Part shown: positions 27,557 through 36,680 of the stretch, piece by piece
Numbering within the stretch: the stretch's first letter is position 1
How the letters are laid out: each line of letters opens with the position of its first letter
Assembly (NCBI GenBank): GCA_007750655.1
Contig: CP036290.1
Span: 806,001 to 870,000, forward strand
From: Rohdeia mirabilis
GTDB taxonomy: Bacteria > Planctomycetota > UBA1135 > GCA-002686595
Length of the DNA stretch: 64,000 nt
Direction of reading: 5' to 3'
Notes under the pieces: model-generated
Database searches by the model: none
Told to the model about the DNA's origin: nothing
Seen by the model: the letters and a program-made list of their open reading frames with translations, nothing else
Program-made: the position numbers and the translations under genes

Positions 27557-27661
27557 AAGCGCAGCACGGACGCGAGCGCGGCTGGCGAGGCGAGATCGCG
27601 CTGGCGAGCCGGTGTGCCCGCGTCGGGGGCTGCTCCTGGGGCTACTCCGGGGCGTACCTGG

Positions 27662-27767
27662 CGGTACGGAGCCAGGCACGCGTTCGCCACCTCGCCGCGG
27701 TACGTCGCTGCGAAACGCAGCGACGTCCTGCGGCGAGGTGGCGAACGCGAGCCAGGCTCCTACCACC
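27662..27767. repeat. Large intergenic palindrome B, related to A
   Basis: Arms of about 35 bp (from ggtacggagccaggcacgcg) pair imperfectly, with a nested cgtcgctgcg aaa cgcagcgacg stem in the centre. Its outer arm resembles palindrome A (GGTA.GGAGCC.G.CACGCG). The right arm overlaps the stop codon of the converging deoxyhypusine-synthase-like gene. The 105 bp between A and B show nothing else. Confidence 0.85.
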
Positions 27768-28746
27768 CGAGCACGTGCGCGAAGATCAGGGGGGCGACGA
27801 TCGTCGCGTCGCTCTCGATCACGAACTTCGGGGTCTTGGGCTCGAGCTTGCCCCAGCTGATCTTCTCGTTCGGCACCGCACCGGAGTACGACCCGTAGCT
27901 CGTCGTGCTGTCGCTGATCTGGCAGAAGTAGCCCCAGTACGGGCACGGGTCGCCCATGTCCTGGTGGATGAGCGGCACGACGCAGATGGGGAAGTCGCCC
28001 GCGATGCCGCCGCCGATCTGGAAGAAGCCGACGCCCGGATCGCTCGGGTTCGTGGCGCAGGACTTGGTCGTCGCGAGGTACCAGCGGATCAGCGCGTCCA
28101 TGTACTCGAGGCCGCTCTTCACCGTGCCGATGCTGTTCACGTTGCCGCGGTAGGCGTGGCTGACGAAGATGTTGCCGAGCGTCGAGTCCTCCCAGCCGGG
28201 CACGAACATCGGCAGATTCTTCTCGGCCGCCGCGACCAGCCACGAGTCCTTCGGATCGATGTGGAAACTCGATGGGTCGAGCTTCTTGCTCACCAGGTCG
28301 AACAGGAACTCGTGCGGGAAGCGGCGCTCGCCGGCGGCCTCGGCCTCCTGCCACAGCTCGAGGATCTCGTTCTCGATCGCGCGGAACGCCTGCTCCTCGG
28401 GGATGCAGGTGTCCGTGACGCGGTTGAGGCCCTGGTCCTCCAGCTCCTTCTCCTGCTCCGGCGTCAGGTCGCGGTAGTTGGGCAGCCGCTTGTAGTGGTC
28501 GTGCGCCACCAGGTTGAACACGTCCTCCTCGAGGTTCGCGCCCGTGCAGCAGATCGCGCTGACCTTGCCGGCGCGGATCATCTCGGCCAGCGACAAGCCC
28601 AGTTCGGCCGTGCTCATCGCGCCGGCCAGCGTCACCAGCATCCGCCCGCCCGCGTCGATGTGCGCGGCGTATCCGTGCGCGGCGTCCTTCAGGGCGGCGG
28701 CGTTGAAGTGGCGGTAGTGGTGCTCGACGAAGTCGCGGACGTTCAT
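27760..28746 (-). CDS. Deoxyhypusine-synthase-like protein lacking the catalytic lysine
   Basis: 328 residues (MNVRDFVEHHYRHFNAAALKD). The NAD-binding fold and blocks (GGRMLVTLAGAMSTAELG, ICCTGANLEEDVFNL, FVPGWEDSTLGN, GGGIAGDFPICVVP, GSYSGA) place it in the deoxyhypusine-synthase family. Eukaryotic enzymes form a spermidine-derived imine on a lysine after the GGG motif (GGGxxKHH); here the motif is IGGGIAGDF without lysine. Bacterial members act on other amines (homospermidine synthase is one case) or are uncharacterised. Bacteria lack hypusinated eIF5A, so a polyamine-related role is the best guess. Other upstream starts are possible but unsupported. Confidence 0.85.
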   Translation of the reverse strand: MNVRDFVEHHYRHFNAAALKDAAHGYAAHIDAGGRMLVTLAGAMSTAELGLSLAEMIRAGKVSAICCTGANLEEDVFNLVAHDHYKRLPNYRDLTPEQEKELEDQGLNRVTDTCIPEEQAFRAIENEILELWQEAEAAGERRFPHEFLFDLVSKKLDPSSFHIDPKDSWLVAAAEKNLPMFVPGWEDSTLGNIFVSHAYRGNVNSIGTVKSGLEYMDALIRWYLATTKSCATNPSDPGVGFFQIGGGIAGDFPICVVPLIHQDMGDPCPYWGYFCQISDSTTSYGSYSGAVPNEKISWGKLEPKTPKFVIESDATIVAPLIFAHVLGW

Positions 28747-28951
28747 GGTTCGCTGGAGGAGGTGCGCTGGGGCGAAAGGCGTGGGGGTGAGCCGCTGCGG
28801 TGCTACCGGCTCGGCGCGGCATTGGAGCACGGGCCACGGCACGACCCAAGAGCGCGCCCCACGGTCCGCTCGCGACACCGCCCACCCGCTGCGGCGACGC
28901 GACCGAACCGGCGTCGTTCCGCCGCTCGCCTCGCCGCCGACCCGCCCGCGC

Positions 28952-30877
28952 TCAGTCCTCCTGGTACTGACGCTCGTACAGCTCGCGATAGCGCCCGCCG
29001 GCGGCCATCAGCGCGTCGTGCGAGCCCTGCTCGAGGATCCGGCCCTTGTCCATGACCAGGATCCGGTCCGAGTGGCGGATGGTCGACAGGCGGTGAGCGA
29101 CGACCAAAGAGGTGCGGCTCGCCAGCAGTTCGTCGACCGCTTCCTCCAGCAACTCCTCGGTGTGCGTGTCGATGTTCGAGGTCGCTTCGTCCATCAGCAC
29201 CAGCTTGGGCGCGGCGGCCATGGTGCGCGCGAACGCGATCAGTTGGCGCTCGCCGGCCGACAGGTTGCGACCGCGCTCGGCCAGCACCGTGTCGTAGCCG
29301 CTGTCGAAGCGCTCGACCACCTCGTCGAGGTTCAGGCGCCCGGCCGACGCCAGCGCTTCCTCGCGCGTGATCTCGCCGCGCGACAGTTGCAGGTTCTCCA
29401 TCACCGTGCCCTCGAACAGGAACACGTCCTGGTGCACGACCGCGATGCGCGAGCGCAGGTCGCGCAGCGTCATGTCGCGCACGTCCACCCCGTCGATGCG
29501 GATCGCGCCCGACGTCACGTCGTAGAGGCGCGTGATGAGGCGCAAGAGCGTCGACTTGCCCGAACCGGTCGCACCGACGATGGCGACGCGCTCGCCCGGT
29601 TCGATCGTGAACGACAGCCCGCGCAGCACCTCTTCGTCGAGGCGCGTCGGATAGCGGAAACGCACGTCGTCGAACTCGATGCGGCCGACGGCGTCGGGAC
29701 TCGCGGGTTCGCTCGGCTCGGCCAGGTGCTCGGCGTGGTCGAGCAGGCGGAAGACCTTCGACGCGGCGCTGGCGGCGTTCTGCAGCACGGTGATCTTCAG
29801 CGTCAGTTCGGTCAGGGGCTGGAAGAACCGGCCCATGAGGTCGACGAAGAAGAACAGCGTGCCGACCGTCAAGCCGACCGCGGCGGCGTCGGGCACGCTG
29901 AGTTCCTCGGCGATCAGTCCGCCGCCGTACCACAGGATCAGCGCGGTCGTGAACGAGCCCAGCATCTCGACCAGCGCCGACAGCGACGATTCCCAGCGCA
30001 CGACGGTCAACTGCGACGACAGCATCTCGCCGGTCACGCCTCCGAAGCGCTGGCGCGTGTCCTCCTCGCGCGTGGACGACTGCACGATCGACATGCCGAC
30101 GATGTGCTCGTGGATGAAGGCCGCCATCTTCGAGCGCCAGGACACGAACAGGTCCTGAGCCGTCCGGACGCGCTTGCGCACGAACGTCGTCACGACCAGG
30201 AAGATCGGCACGACGCACATCGAGACCAGCGCCAGTTCGCTGTTCACGTAGAACAGCACGACCGTCATCACCGTGATGTTGACCAGGTCGCCGAGGATCG
30301 TCACGACGCCCGTGCTGAACAGCTCCTGCAGCGCTTCGATGTCGGTCGTGACGCGCCCGATCAGGCGGCCGACCGGCGTGCGGTCGTAGAACGACGACGA
30401 CAGGGACTGCAGGTGGCGGTAGACGCGCACGCGCAGGTTGCGGAGCGCGTTCTGGCCGGCGAGTTCCAGCAACCAGACCTGTCCGCGCCGCGCGACGTAC
30501 TCGGCCGCGACGAGCACCATCAGCGCGCCGGCCAGGATCGCGAGCGGGTGGACGGAGTCGCCGAAGACCGACTGCACGCGCGTCTCGACCGAGCGCCACA
30601 GCCCGACCACGTTCGCCCAGCGCCCCTCGGCGGCCTGTGGCGCGAGGTACAGGTCGATCGCCAGCGCGACCAACAGCGGTTGTGCGATGCGCAGCGCCTG
30701 CGTGATCAACAGCAGCACGAGGCTGGCCGCGATCAACCAGCGCTGCGGCCGCATGACCGACCACATGCGCGCGAGCAGCCCGGTGTCGAGCGAGCCCTTC
30801 TCGTCGAAGTCGACGTCGATCTTCGCGACCTTCTCGGCGCGGTTGACCGGACGGTCCGTGGGCGGGGGCGTGCTCAT
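28952..30877 (-). CDS. ABC exporter half-transporter (downstream partner)
   Basis: 641 residues: an ABC transmembrane domain of six helices (residues about 45-340), then a nucleotide-binding domain with Walker A GATGSGKST, signature LSAGERQL, Walker B LVLMDEATS and H-loop VAHRLST. Its start overlaps the stop of the upstream ABC gene by 4 bp, so the two are co-translated and probably form a heterodimer. This partner has an intact Walker B glutamate but a variant signature (LSAGE for LSGGQ). Substrate is unknown; such pairs export lipids, drugs or peptides. Confidence 0.9.
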   Translation of the reverse strand: MSTPPPTDRPVNRAEKVAKIDVDFDEKGSLDTGLLARMWSVMRPQRWLIAASLVLLLITQALRIAQPLLVALAIDLYLAPQAAEGRWANVVGLWRSVETRVQSVFGDSVHPLAILAGALMVLVAAEYVARRGQVWLLELAGQNALRNLRVRVYRHLQSLSSSFYDRTPVGRLIGRVTTDIEALQELFSTGVVTILGDLVNITVMTVVLFYVNSELALVSMCVVPIFLVVTTFVRKRVRTAQDLFVSWRSKMAAFIHEHIVGMSIVQSSTREEDTRQRFGGVTGEMLSSQLTVVRWESSLSALVEMLGSFTTALILWYGGGLIAEELSVPDAAAVGLTVGTLFFFVDLMGRFFQPLTELTLKITVLQNAASAASKVFRLLDHAEHLAEPSEPASPDAVGRIEFDDVRFRYPTRLDEEVLRGLSFTIEPGERVAIVGATGSGKSTLLRLITRLYDVTSGAIRIDGVDVRDMTLRDLRSRIAVVHQDVFLFEGTVMENLQLSRGEITREEALASAGRLNLDEVVERFDSGYDTVLAERGRNLSAGERQLIAFARTMAAAPKLVLMDEATSNIDTHTEELLEEAVDELLASRTSLVVAHRLSTIRHSDRILVMDKGRILEQGSHDALMAAGGRYRELYERQYQED

Positions 30878-32763
30878 CCGTCCGCCTCCGACTCCGAGCG
30901 CGTGCCCGCCGACGCCTCGGCTCCGGCCGTGCCGCCGACGGCGCCGCGCGAACGGTCCTCGCCGTCCGCGAACGGGTTGCCCTCCTGTTCCTGCGCCTGC
31001 CACAAGGTCGCGTACAGCCCGCCGCCGGCGACCAGCTGGGTGTGCGTACCGGTCTCGGCCACGCGACCTTCCTCGAGCACGAGGATGCGATCGGCGCGGC
31101 GCAGCGTCGACAGGCGGTGCGCGACGATGATCGTCGTGCAGGTGCCGAGCACGCGTTCGAGTCCCGACAGAATCGCCGCCGCCGTGTCCGTGTCCACGGC
31201 CGAGAGCGTGTCGTCGAGGATCAGGATCTGCGGCCGCTTGACGATCGCGCGCGCCAGCGCCACCCGCTGGCGTTGACCACCCGACAGGTTGACGCCGCGC
31301 TCGCCGACGACCGTCTCGAGGCCCTCGGGGAGTTGGTCGAGGTCCTTCGAGAGTTGCGCGATCTCGATCGCCTCGAGCACCCGCTCGCGCGGCGCGTCGG
31401 GCGCGGCGTAGATCAGGTTGTTCCACAGCGAATCCGAGAACAGGAACGCGTCCTGCGGCACGTAGCCGATATGGCTGCGCGTGTCCTCGAGGTCGAGCTG
31501 CTCGACGGGCGTTCCGTCCAACCGGTAGCGCCCCGGGTCGATCTCCTCGAGGCGCGCCAGCACGCGCGCGAGCGTCGTCTTGCCCGCGCCCGTGCGACCG
31601 ACGATGCCGAGCGTCTGACCGGGGCGCACCTCGAAGGTGACGTCGTCCAGCAGCGTGCGTCGCACCGCGCCGGCGACCCGAGCCACGGCGGGGGAGGCCG
31701 AGACGGTCAGGTGGTCGACCTCGATCCGGCCTTCGAGCGACGCGACGGGCGCGGTCGGACCCGGCGTGCGGAAGCCGGGCGGTTCCTCGAGGACCTCGGC
31801 GATGCGATCGAGCGCAGCGGCACCGCGCTGCAACGAGCTGATGACGAAGCCCAGGGCTCCGGTCGGCGCGGCGAGCAGCTGCAGGTAGATGAAGAACGCG
31901 GCCAGGTCGCCGACCGCGATCGTCCCGGCGGCGACGCGCGGGATCGACAAGAGGAGCGCGAGCGCCAAGGTGACGCCGCCCAGCGCACCCATCATCGGCA
32001 TCAGGGTCGAACGCGCGCGCGCCACGTCGAGTTGCAGGCCGCGGTAGGCCTCGACCCGGTCGGTGAAGCGCTGCGCCTCGAAGTCCTCGAGTCCCAGCGT
32101 CTTGATGACCTGGATGCCGGACAGGCTCTCGCCCAGCTTCTCGCTCATCTTGCCGAGCGAGTCCGACGCCTCGCGCGAGCCCTCCTGGATCACGCGCGCC
32201 AGCTGCCGACTGCGCCAGACGAAGACCGGGAACGGCAGCAGCACGATCAGCGTCATCAGCGGATCGATGCGGATCATGAAGAACGCGCCGACCGCGAAGA
32301 GCAGCGCGGTCTCGGCGATGTACATGAGCACCGGACCCGTGAGGCCCTGCACGTTCTGCACGTCGTTGAGCGCCCGGCTCAGCAGCTGACCCGAGCTGAA
32401 GCGCAGGAAGTAACTGGGCGGCAGCTCCGTCAGGCGCCGGTAGATCCCCTGGCGCATGTCGTGGGTGACCCAGCGGCAGGCGCTGAGGATCGTCAGGCGG
32501 CTGGCCGTGCGCGTCAGGGCGCCGAGGACCGCCGTGATGACGATCGCGATCGCCGCCGCCGACGCCAGCTGTCCCGCGCCGCGCCCGTCCGGCCCGTTCC
32601 CGTCGGGGGAGGCCAGCGCCACGCGCAGATCGTCGATCGCGCCGCCCAAGAGGGTCGGGATCCACAGGCGCAGCACCACCGCGGCGATCAGGGCGATCGC
32701 TCCGAACACGTACCACAGGCGGTAGCGACGGAAGTAGGGGAGCAGCTCGATGAGGGGGCGCAT
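30874..32763 (-). CDS. ABC exporter half-transporter (upstream partner) with degenerate ATP site
   Basis: 629 residues from MRPLIELLPYFRRY (an ATG 33 bp upstream is possible). It has an ABC type-1 membrane domain, then Walker A GRTGAGKTT, signature LSGGQRQR, Walker B ILILDDTLSAVD and H-loop VAHRLST. The residue after the Walker B aspartate is Asp rather than the catalytic Glu, the hallmark of the non-hydrolysing site in heterodimeric exporters such as TM287/288. The C-terminus is a short acidic, Ser/Gly-rich tail. First gene of a two-gene operon. Confidence 0.9.
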   Translation of the reverse strand: MRPLIELLPYFRRYRLWYVFGAIALIAAVVLRLWIPTLLGGAIDDLRVALASPDGNGPDGRGAGQLASAAAIAIVITAVLGALTRTASRLTILSACRWVTHDMRQGIYRRLTELPPSYFLRFSSGQLLSRALNDVQNVQGLTGPVLMYIAETALLFAVGAFFMIRIDPLMTLIVLLPFPVFVWRSRQLARVIQEGSREASDSLGKMSEKLGESLSGIQVIKTLGLEDFEAQRFTDRVEAYRGLQLDVARARSTLMPMMGALGGVTLALALLLSIPRVAAGTIAVGDLAAFFIYLQLLAAPTGALGFVISSLQRGAAALDRIAEVLEEPPGFRTPGPTAPVASLEGRIEVDHLTVSASPAVARVAGAVRRTLLDDVTFEVRPGQTLGIVGRTGAGKTTLARVLARLEEIDPGRYRLDGTPVEQLDLEDTRSHIGYVPQDAFLFSDSLWNNLIYAAPDAPRERVLEAIEIAQLSKDLDQLPEGLETVVGERGVNLSGGQRQRVALARAIVKRPQILILDDTLSAVDTDTAAAILSGLERVLGTCTTIIVAHRLSTLRRADRILVLEEGRVAETGTHTQLVAGGGLYATLWQAQEQEGNPFADGEDRSRGAVGGTAGAEASAGTRSESEADG

Positions 32764-32870
32764 GGGGCGGGCCGGATCCTCGGCCGAGCGCCGCATTCAA
32801 GCAACCGGGCGAGTCTCGCGCGAGCGTCGTGAGCCGTTCCTCACGGGCCCGCGCTCCGACCCACGGGCGT

Positions 32871-32876
32871 TACCCT
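32871..32876 (+). promoter_or_regulatory. -10-like box fixing the metallopeptidase start
   Basis: TACCCT exactly 6 nt before an in-frame GTG at 32883, implying a leaderless transcript. Confidence 0.5.
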
Positions 32877-32882
32877 GTCGAG

Positions 32883-33956
32883 GTGTCGTCCCTCTCGCTC
32901 CAAGGCCTCCGTCCACGCGCCGCGAACGCCCGCGCCCGCTCGAAGCGCCGCTACTGGTGGAGCGATCTGCCCGACGACGAGCTCCTGACGGTGCCGCTGT
33001 CGGAGCTGGGGCTCGAGATCGAAGGCTCGCCGCTCGAGGAACGCCTGCGGGTGCTGTGCGACGACCTCGAGCGCGCCGGGCTGCGATTCCGGCCCTACGT
33101 CTGGCTCTCGACCGACTGGTTCTGCCCGGACGGTTGCACCGGCTTCGCGATCCCGTTCTTCCTGGCCAGCAAGCGGCTGATGGCGCTCGAGCGCAAGCTG
33201 TTGTTCGACGTGGAGGGCGGGACGTCGGACGAATGCCTGCGCCTCCTGCGGCACGAGACGGGGCACGCGCTCGACAACGCCTACCGCTTGCGACGCCGCC
33301 GCGAGTTCCGCGAGCACTTCGGGCCCGTGTCCCAGCGCTACAAGGCGTCCTACCGCGCGAATCCGGTCAGCCGCCAGTTCGTCATCAGTCTCGACGGTTG
33401 GTACGCGCAGAGTCACCCGCTCGAGGACTTCGCCGAGACGTTCGCCGTGCGCATCGGAGAACCGCGCACCTGGCGCAAGCGCTACGCGGACTGGGCGGCG
33501 CTACGCAAGCTCGTCTACATGGACGAACTCCTGACCGAGGTCGGTGAGTCGACGCCGGCGCTGCGATCGACGGCGCGGCCCGAGTCCCTGTCGCGCGAGA
33601 GCCAGACCCTCGGCGAGTACTACGTCCAGCGGCGCAAGGACTACCTCGACGAGGACGAGCGCGCCGACCAACGCCTGAGCGCGGTCTTCGAGGCCCGCCC
33701 GCGCCGTTCGCGCCGCGAGTCGGCAGCCGGTTTCCTGCGCGCGAACCGGCGTGACCTCGTCGAAGCGGTGTCCAACGTCTCGCGCGTCGAGCGCTACGTG
33801 GTCGACCAGGCCCTGCGCGAGATGGTGCGCGGGTGTCGCCGCCTGAGCCTCGCGGCCGACCGCGACGATCCCTCGACCATGGTTCGCGCCGGCGCACTGT
33901 TGGGCGTGATGAGTCACGAGCTGGTGACGAATCGCAGCCCCGAGTTCCGGCGTTAG
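32883..33956 (+). CDS. Putative zinc-binding metallopeptidase
   Basis: 357 residues with the GTG start. The motif HETGH (His124, Glu125, His128) in LRHETGHALDNAYRLRRRREF is an HExxH zinc-peptidase site, and the surrounding blocks (DWFCPDGCTGFAIPFFLA, LMALERKL, HPLEDFAETFAVRI, WRKRYADWAALRKLVYMDEL) match the putative zinc-binding metallopeptidase family known from planctomycetes and relatives. There is no signal peptide, so it is cytoplasmic. From memory, members of this family often lie near ATP-grasp genes, as here (35576). An additional start at 32829 is open but lacks support. Substrate unknown. Confidence 0.8.
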   Translation: MSSLSLQGLRPRAANARARSKRRYWWSDLPDDELLTVPLSELGLEIEGSPLEERLRVLCDDLERAGLRFRPYVWLSTDWFCPDGCTGFAIPFFLASKRLMALERKLLFDVEGGTSDECLRLLRHETGHALDNAYRLRRRREFREHFGPVSQRYKASYRANPVSRQFVISLDGWYAQSHPLEDFAETFAVRIGEPRTWRKRYADWAALRKLVYMDELLTEVGESTPALRSTARPESLSRESQTLGEYYVQRRKDYLDEDERADQRLSAVFEARPRRSRRESAAGFLRANRRDLVEAVSNVSRVERYVVDQALREMVRGCRRLSLAADRDDPSTMVRAGALLGVMSHELVTNRSPEFRR

Positions 33957-34008
33957 GCCCGTGGTGGCCACGCGGAAACCCTCCACGGAGGATCGTTTGG
34001 AACCGGGG

Positions 34009-34014
34009 TAGAAT
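34009..34014 (+). promoter_or_regulatory. -10-like box before the radical SAM gene
   Basis: TAGAAT exactly 6 nt before the ATG, so transcription would begin at or within a base of the start codon. No clear -35 was found. Confidence 0.55.
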
Positions 34015-34020
34015 CGCGCG

Positions 34021-35211
34021 ATGTCCACAGAAGGCTTCCTGCTCGCGACCGACCCGCCCTCGCCGTGCCAGCTCCGCGCCGCGCGACCCGACCGAGCTGC
34101 CTCGGTGGAGTCACGTGATCGAGCCGACGCCGTCGTCGCCGCGACGCTGGCCCAGAGTTCGATCCTGAACGCCGACAAGGCGCGCAACGTGCGGGCCCTG
34201 GCCGACGACTTGTACGAGGGCCGCTCGGTCTGGAGTGGCGTCCCGACGCGGATCAGTATCGATCTCCACGCGCGCTGCAACGAGCGCTGCGTCTTCTGCG
34301 ACGTTCCGCGCGGCGACCCGACGCGCATGGCGATGGGCACCGTGGAACGACTGTTCGACGAGATCGGCTGGGGAGTGTTCGAGGTGCTTCCCGTCGTCGG
34401 CAGCGAGCCGACGCTCGGACCTCTGCACGAACTCGCCGCGATCCTTCGTCGCCACGGTTCGTACCTGGACCTCATCACGAACGGGGCGCGCATGACGCCG
34501 CGCTATCTCGACGGGCTGATCGACGTCCTCGGACGCCTCCAGATCTCCTGCCCGACCGACGATGCGAAGGTCTACCGCGAGTTGATGCCGAGCGTGGACC
34601 CCGCGCTCGTGATGGACAACATCGCAGCGGCTGCGCGCCTGTTGCGCGAGCGCGGCATCCCCTTCCTCGTGTCGGCCGTCGCACTGGCGCAGAACGTCGA
34701 ACACCTGGCGGGGTACCTCCATCGCCTCGCCGACCTCGGCGTCGAGCGCATGGTCGTTGCCCGCCTCTTCCCGCAGACGCGTCGCTTCGCCGAGCTCGAT
34801 CCCGTCGGCAACCTGGGCGAGGCACGCACGGCGCGTGCATTCGAGAGACTCCTCGAGGCGGCGATCGAGCGCGGCGTCCACCTGGAGACGTGCATCGAAG
34901 AACTGCATGCGTGTCCGGACATCGCGCCGCCCAAGGCTTCCGCCTTCGACGTGCTGCAGTCGGTCGCGGACCTCGTCGACCTGTACCGCCCCGGGTTCTG
35001 CATCTCGACCGCGATCACGACGTTCGTCCACGTGGACGGCACCGTGACGCCGTGCCTGCGCGACCACATTCCGCTCGGCAACCTGCACACGAGCCCGTTC
35101 GACGCGATCTGGAACGGCCCCGCGATGCAGCAGCTTCGTCGCGAGCACTTCGACGGCGCGCGCAGCTCACGCTGCGACGCGTGCATGGAGTACTTCCTCG
35201 GTCACGCCTGA
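34021..35211 (+). CDS. Radical SAM protein with SPASM-like C-terminal cysteines
   Basis: 396 residues. The radical-SAM motif is CNERCVFC (Cys86, Cys90, Cys93) in LHARCNERCVFCDVP. The C-terminus has the SPASM-type pattern: GTVTPCLRDHIPLGNLHTSPFDAIWNG and then SRCDACMEYF, suggesting extra iron-sulfur clusters. Proteins of this kind modify peptides or small molecules, e.g. in peptide natural-product maturation. No precursor peptide gene was recognised beside it. It lies between the metallopeptidase and an ATP-grasp ligase on the same strand. The first ~80 residues are extra and of unknown role. Confidence 0.85.
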   Translation: MSTEGFLLATDPPSPCQLRAARPDRAASVESRDRADAVVAATLAQSSILNADKARNVRALADDLYEGRSVWSGVPTRISIDLHARCNERCVFCDVPRGDPTRMAMGTVERLFDEIGWGVFEVLPVVGSEPTLGPLHELAAILRRHGSYLDLITNGARMTPRYLDGLIDVLGRLQISCPTDDAKVYRELMPSVDPALVMDNIAAAARLLRERGIPFLVSAVALAQNVEHLAGYLHRLADLGVERMVVARLFPQTRRFAELDPVGNLGEARTARAFERLLEAAIERGVHLETCIEELHACPDIAPPKASAFDVLQSVADLVDLYRPGFCISTAITTFVHVDGTVTPCLRDHIPLGNLHTSPFDAIWNGPAMQQLRREHFDGARSSRCDACMEYFLGHA

Positions 35212-35575
35212 GCGTGTCCGTGCGAGCGCCGCGGCGGACCTGTGTCCAGCGCGTGCGCGGCGTTCCTCGGGCTCGTGCGGCGGCGCCCGACATGGCGACT
35301 CACGCGGCCACTCACCGGACGGCGCACATCGGTCGGAGCGCCGCGAAGGACCGGACGAACCGTGGCTCCTTGTCGGGCGCCGCCTCAGTCCTGGCACTGG
35401 AGAGCCGCTCCATCCGATCTCCCTCGGGTCCGGATGTGGTGGTTCGTGCCCATGATCGATGACAGTCTCGCGTGAGTGGGCTCCCCGGACGCCCGCTCGG
35501 AAGTCGGACTCCCCCGTCGCGACCTCGCGTCCGAGGGTCGAGGAGTCCGAGCACCGAGTCCACGAGACCGAATCC
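35212..35575. other. Gene-free stretch between the radical SAM and ATP-grasp genes
   Basis: 364 bp. I looked for a short precursor-peptide gene and found none with a convincing start or leader; open frames here are GC-driven. The frame of the ATP-grasp gene is open back to 35459 but without support. Confidence 0.45.
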
Positions 35576-36601
35576 ATGAGAAGGCGCCGCATCCTGCTGT
35601 TGGTCCACGAAGGGCTCGAACCGCCCGCGTCGATCGAGGGCCTCTCGTCCCAGGAGATGGCGCCGTTCAAGGCCGAGTACGACGTGCGCGTGACGCTCGA
35701 GGAGCTCGGTCACGACGTGCGCGTGCTCGGACTCGGCGACGAGCTGGGGCCCCTGCGCGACGCGATCACCGAGTTCGAGCCGCACGTCGCGTTCAACATG
35801 CTCGTGCACTTCCGCGGGCTGGCGAACATGGATGCGCACGTCATCAGCTATCTCGAGCTGCGGCGGCTGGCGTACACGGGCGTCAACCCGCGTGGGCTGG
35901 TGCTCGCGAACGACAAGGCACTCTCGAAGAAGATCCTCGCGTACCACCGCATCCGCGTTCCCGGCTTCGCGGTCTTCCGCAAGGGCCGACGGGCCAAGCG
36001 TCCGGCGAAGCTCGGCTTCCCGTTGATCGTGAAGGGCGCGACCGAACACGCGTCGCTCGGCATCGCGCAGGCGTCGATCGTGTACAGCGACGAGGAACTG
36101 GCCCAACGCGTCGATCTGATCCAACGCACCGTGTGCCCCGAGGCGATCGCCGAGGAGTACATCGAGGGGCGCGAGCTGACCGTGTCCGTGATGGGCAACG
36201 AGCGGCTCGAGACCGGTCCGGTGTGGGAGCTGTCGTTCGACAACCTGCCGGCGGGCTCCGAGCCGATCGCCACGCGCAAGGTCAAGTGGGACCACGCCTA
36301 CCAGGAGCGCATCGGCCTGCGCAGCGGCCCCGCCGCCGAGCTCGAGTCCGACGTGGCAGCGCGACTCGAGAAGCTCGCCAAGCGCATCTACAAGATCCTG
36401 GGCCTCTCGGGCTACGCGCGCGTCGATCTGCGGATGCGGCCCGACGGCGTGCCGTTCGTGCTGGAGGCCAATCCGAACCCCGACCTGTCGTTCGGAGAGG
36501 ACTTCGCCGAGAGCATGGAGAAGCGCGGCTACTCGTACCCTCAGCTCGTGGAGAAGCTCGTCAGCCTCGGCGAGCGCCACGCCGCGAACGGGCCCGGTTG
36601 A
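35576..36601 (+). CDS. ATP-grasp ligase, D-Ala-D-Ala-ligase-like
   Basis: 341 residues (MRRRRILLLVHEGLEPP). The ATP-grasp fold is shown by LVLANDKALSKKIL, FPLIVKGATEHASLGIAQASIV, AEEYIEGRELTVSVMG and LGLSGYARVDLRMRPDGVPFVLEANPNPDLS, matching the D-alanine-D-alanine-ligase branch. Such enzymes join a carboxylate to an amine through an acyl phosphate. The true cell-wall Ddl is usually beside other mur genes and is shorter in the N-domain; here the context is a metallopeptidase and a radical SAM protein, so a peptide or metabolite ligase is more likely. Converges on the efflux operon. Confidence 0.85.
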   Translation: MRRRRILLLVHEGLEPPASIEGLSSQEMAPFKAEYDVRVTLEELGHDVRVLGLGDELGPLRDAITEFEPHVAFNMLVHFRGLANMDAHVISYLELRRLAYTGVNPRGLVLANDKALSKKILAYHRIRVPGFAVFRKGRRAKRPAKLGFPLIVKGATEHASLGIAQASIVYSDEELAQRVDLIQRTVCPEAIAEEYIEGRELTVSVMGNERLETGPVWELSFDNLPAGSEPIATRKVKWDHAYQERIGLRSGPAAELESDVAARLEKLAKRIYKILGLSGYARVDLRMRPDGVPFVLEANPNPDLSFGEDFAESMEKRGYSYPQLVEKLVSLGERHAANGPG

Positions 36602-36680
36602 CGTCGTTCGACGCCCCCGGGCCCGCTCGTCGGTGGCCCTTTCGTCGGTGGCCCGTTCGCTCGTATGGCCGCGAGCCCGA

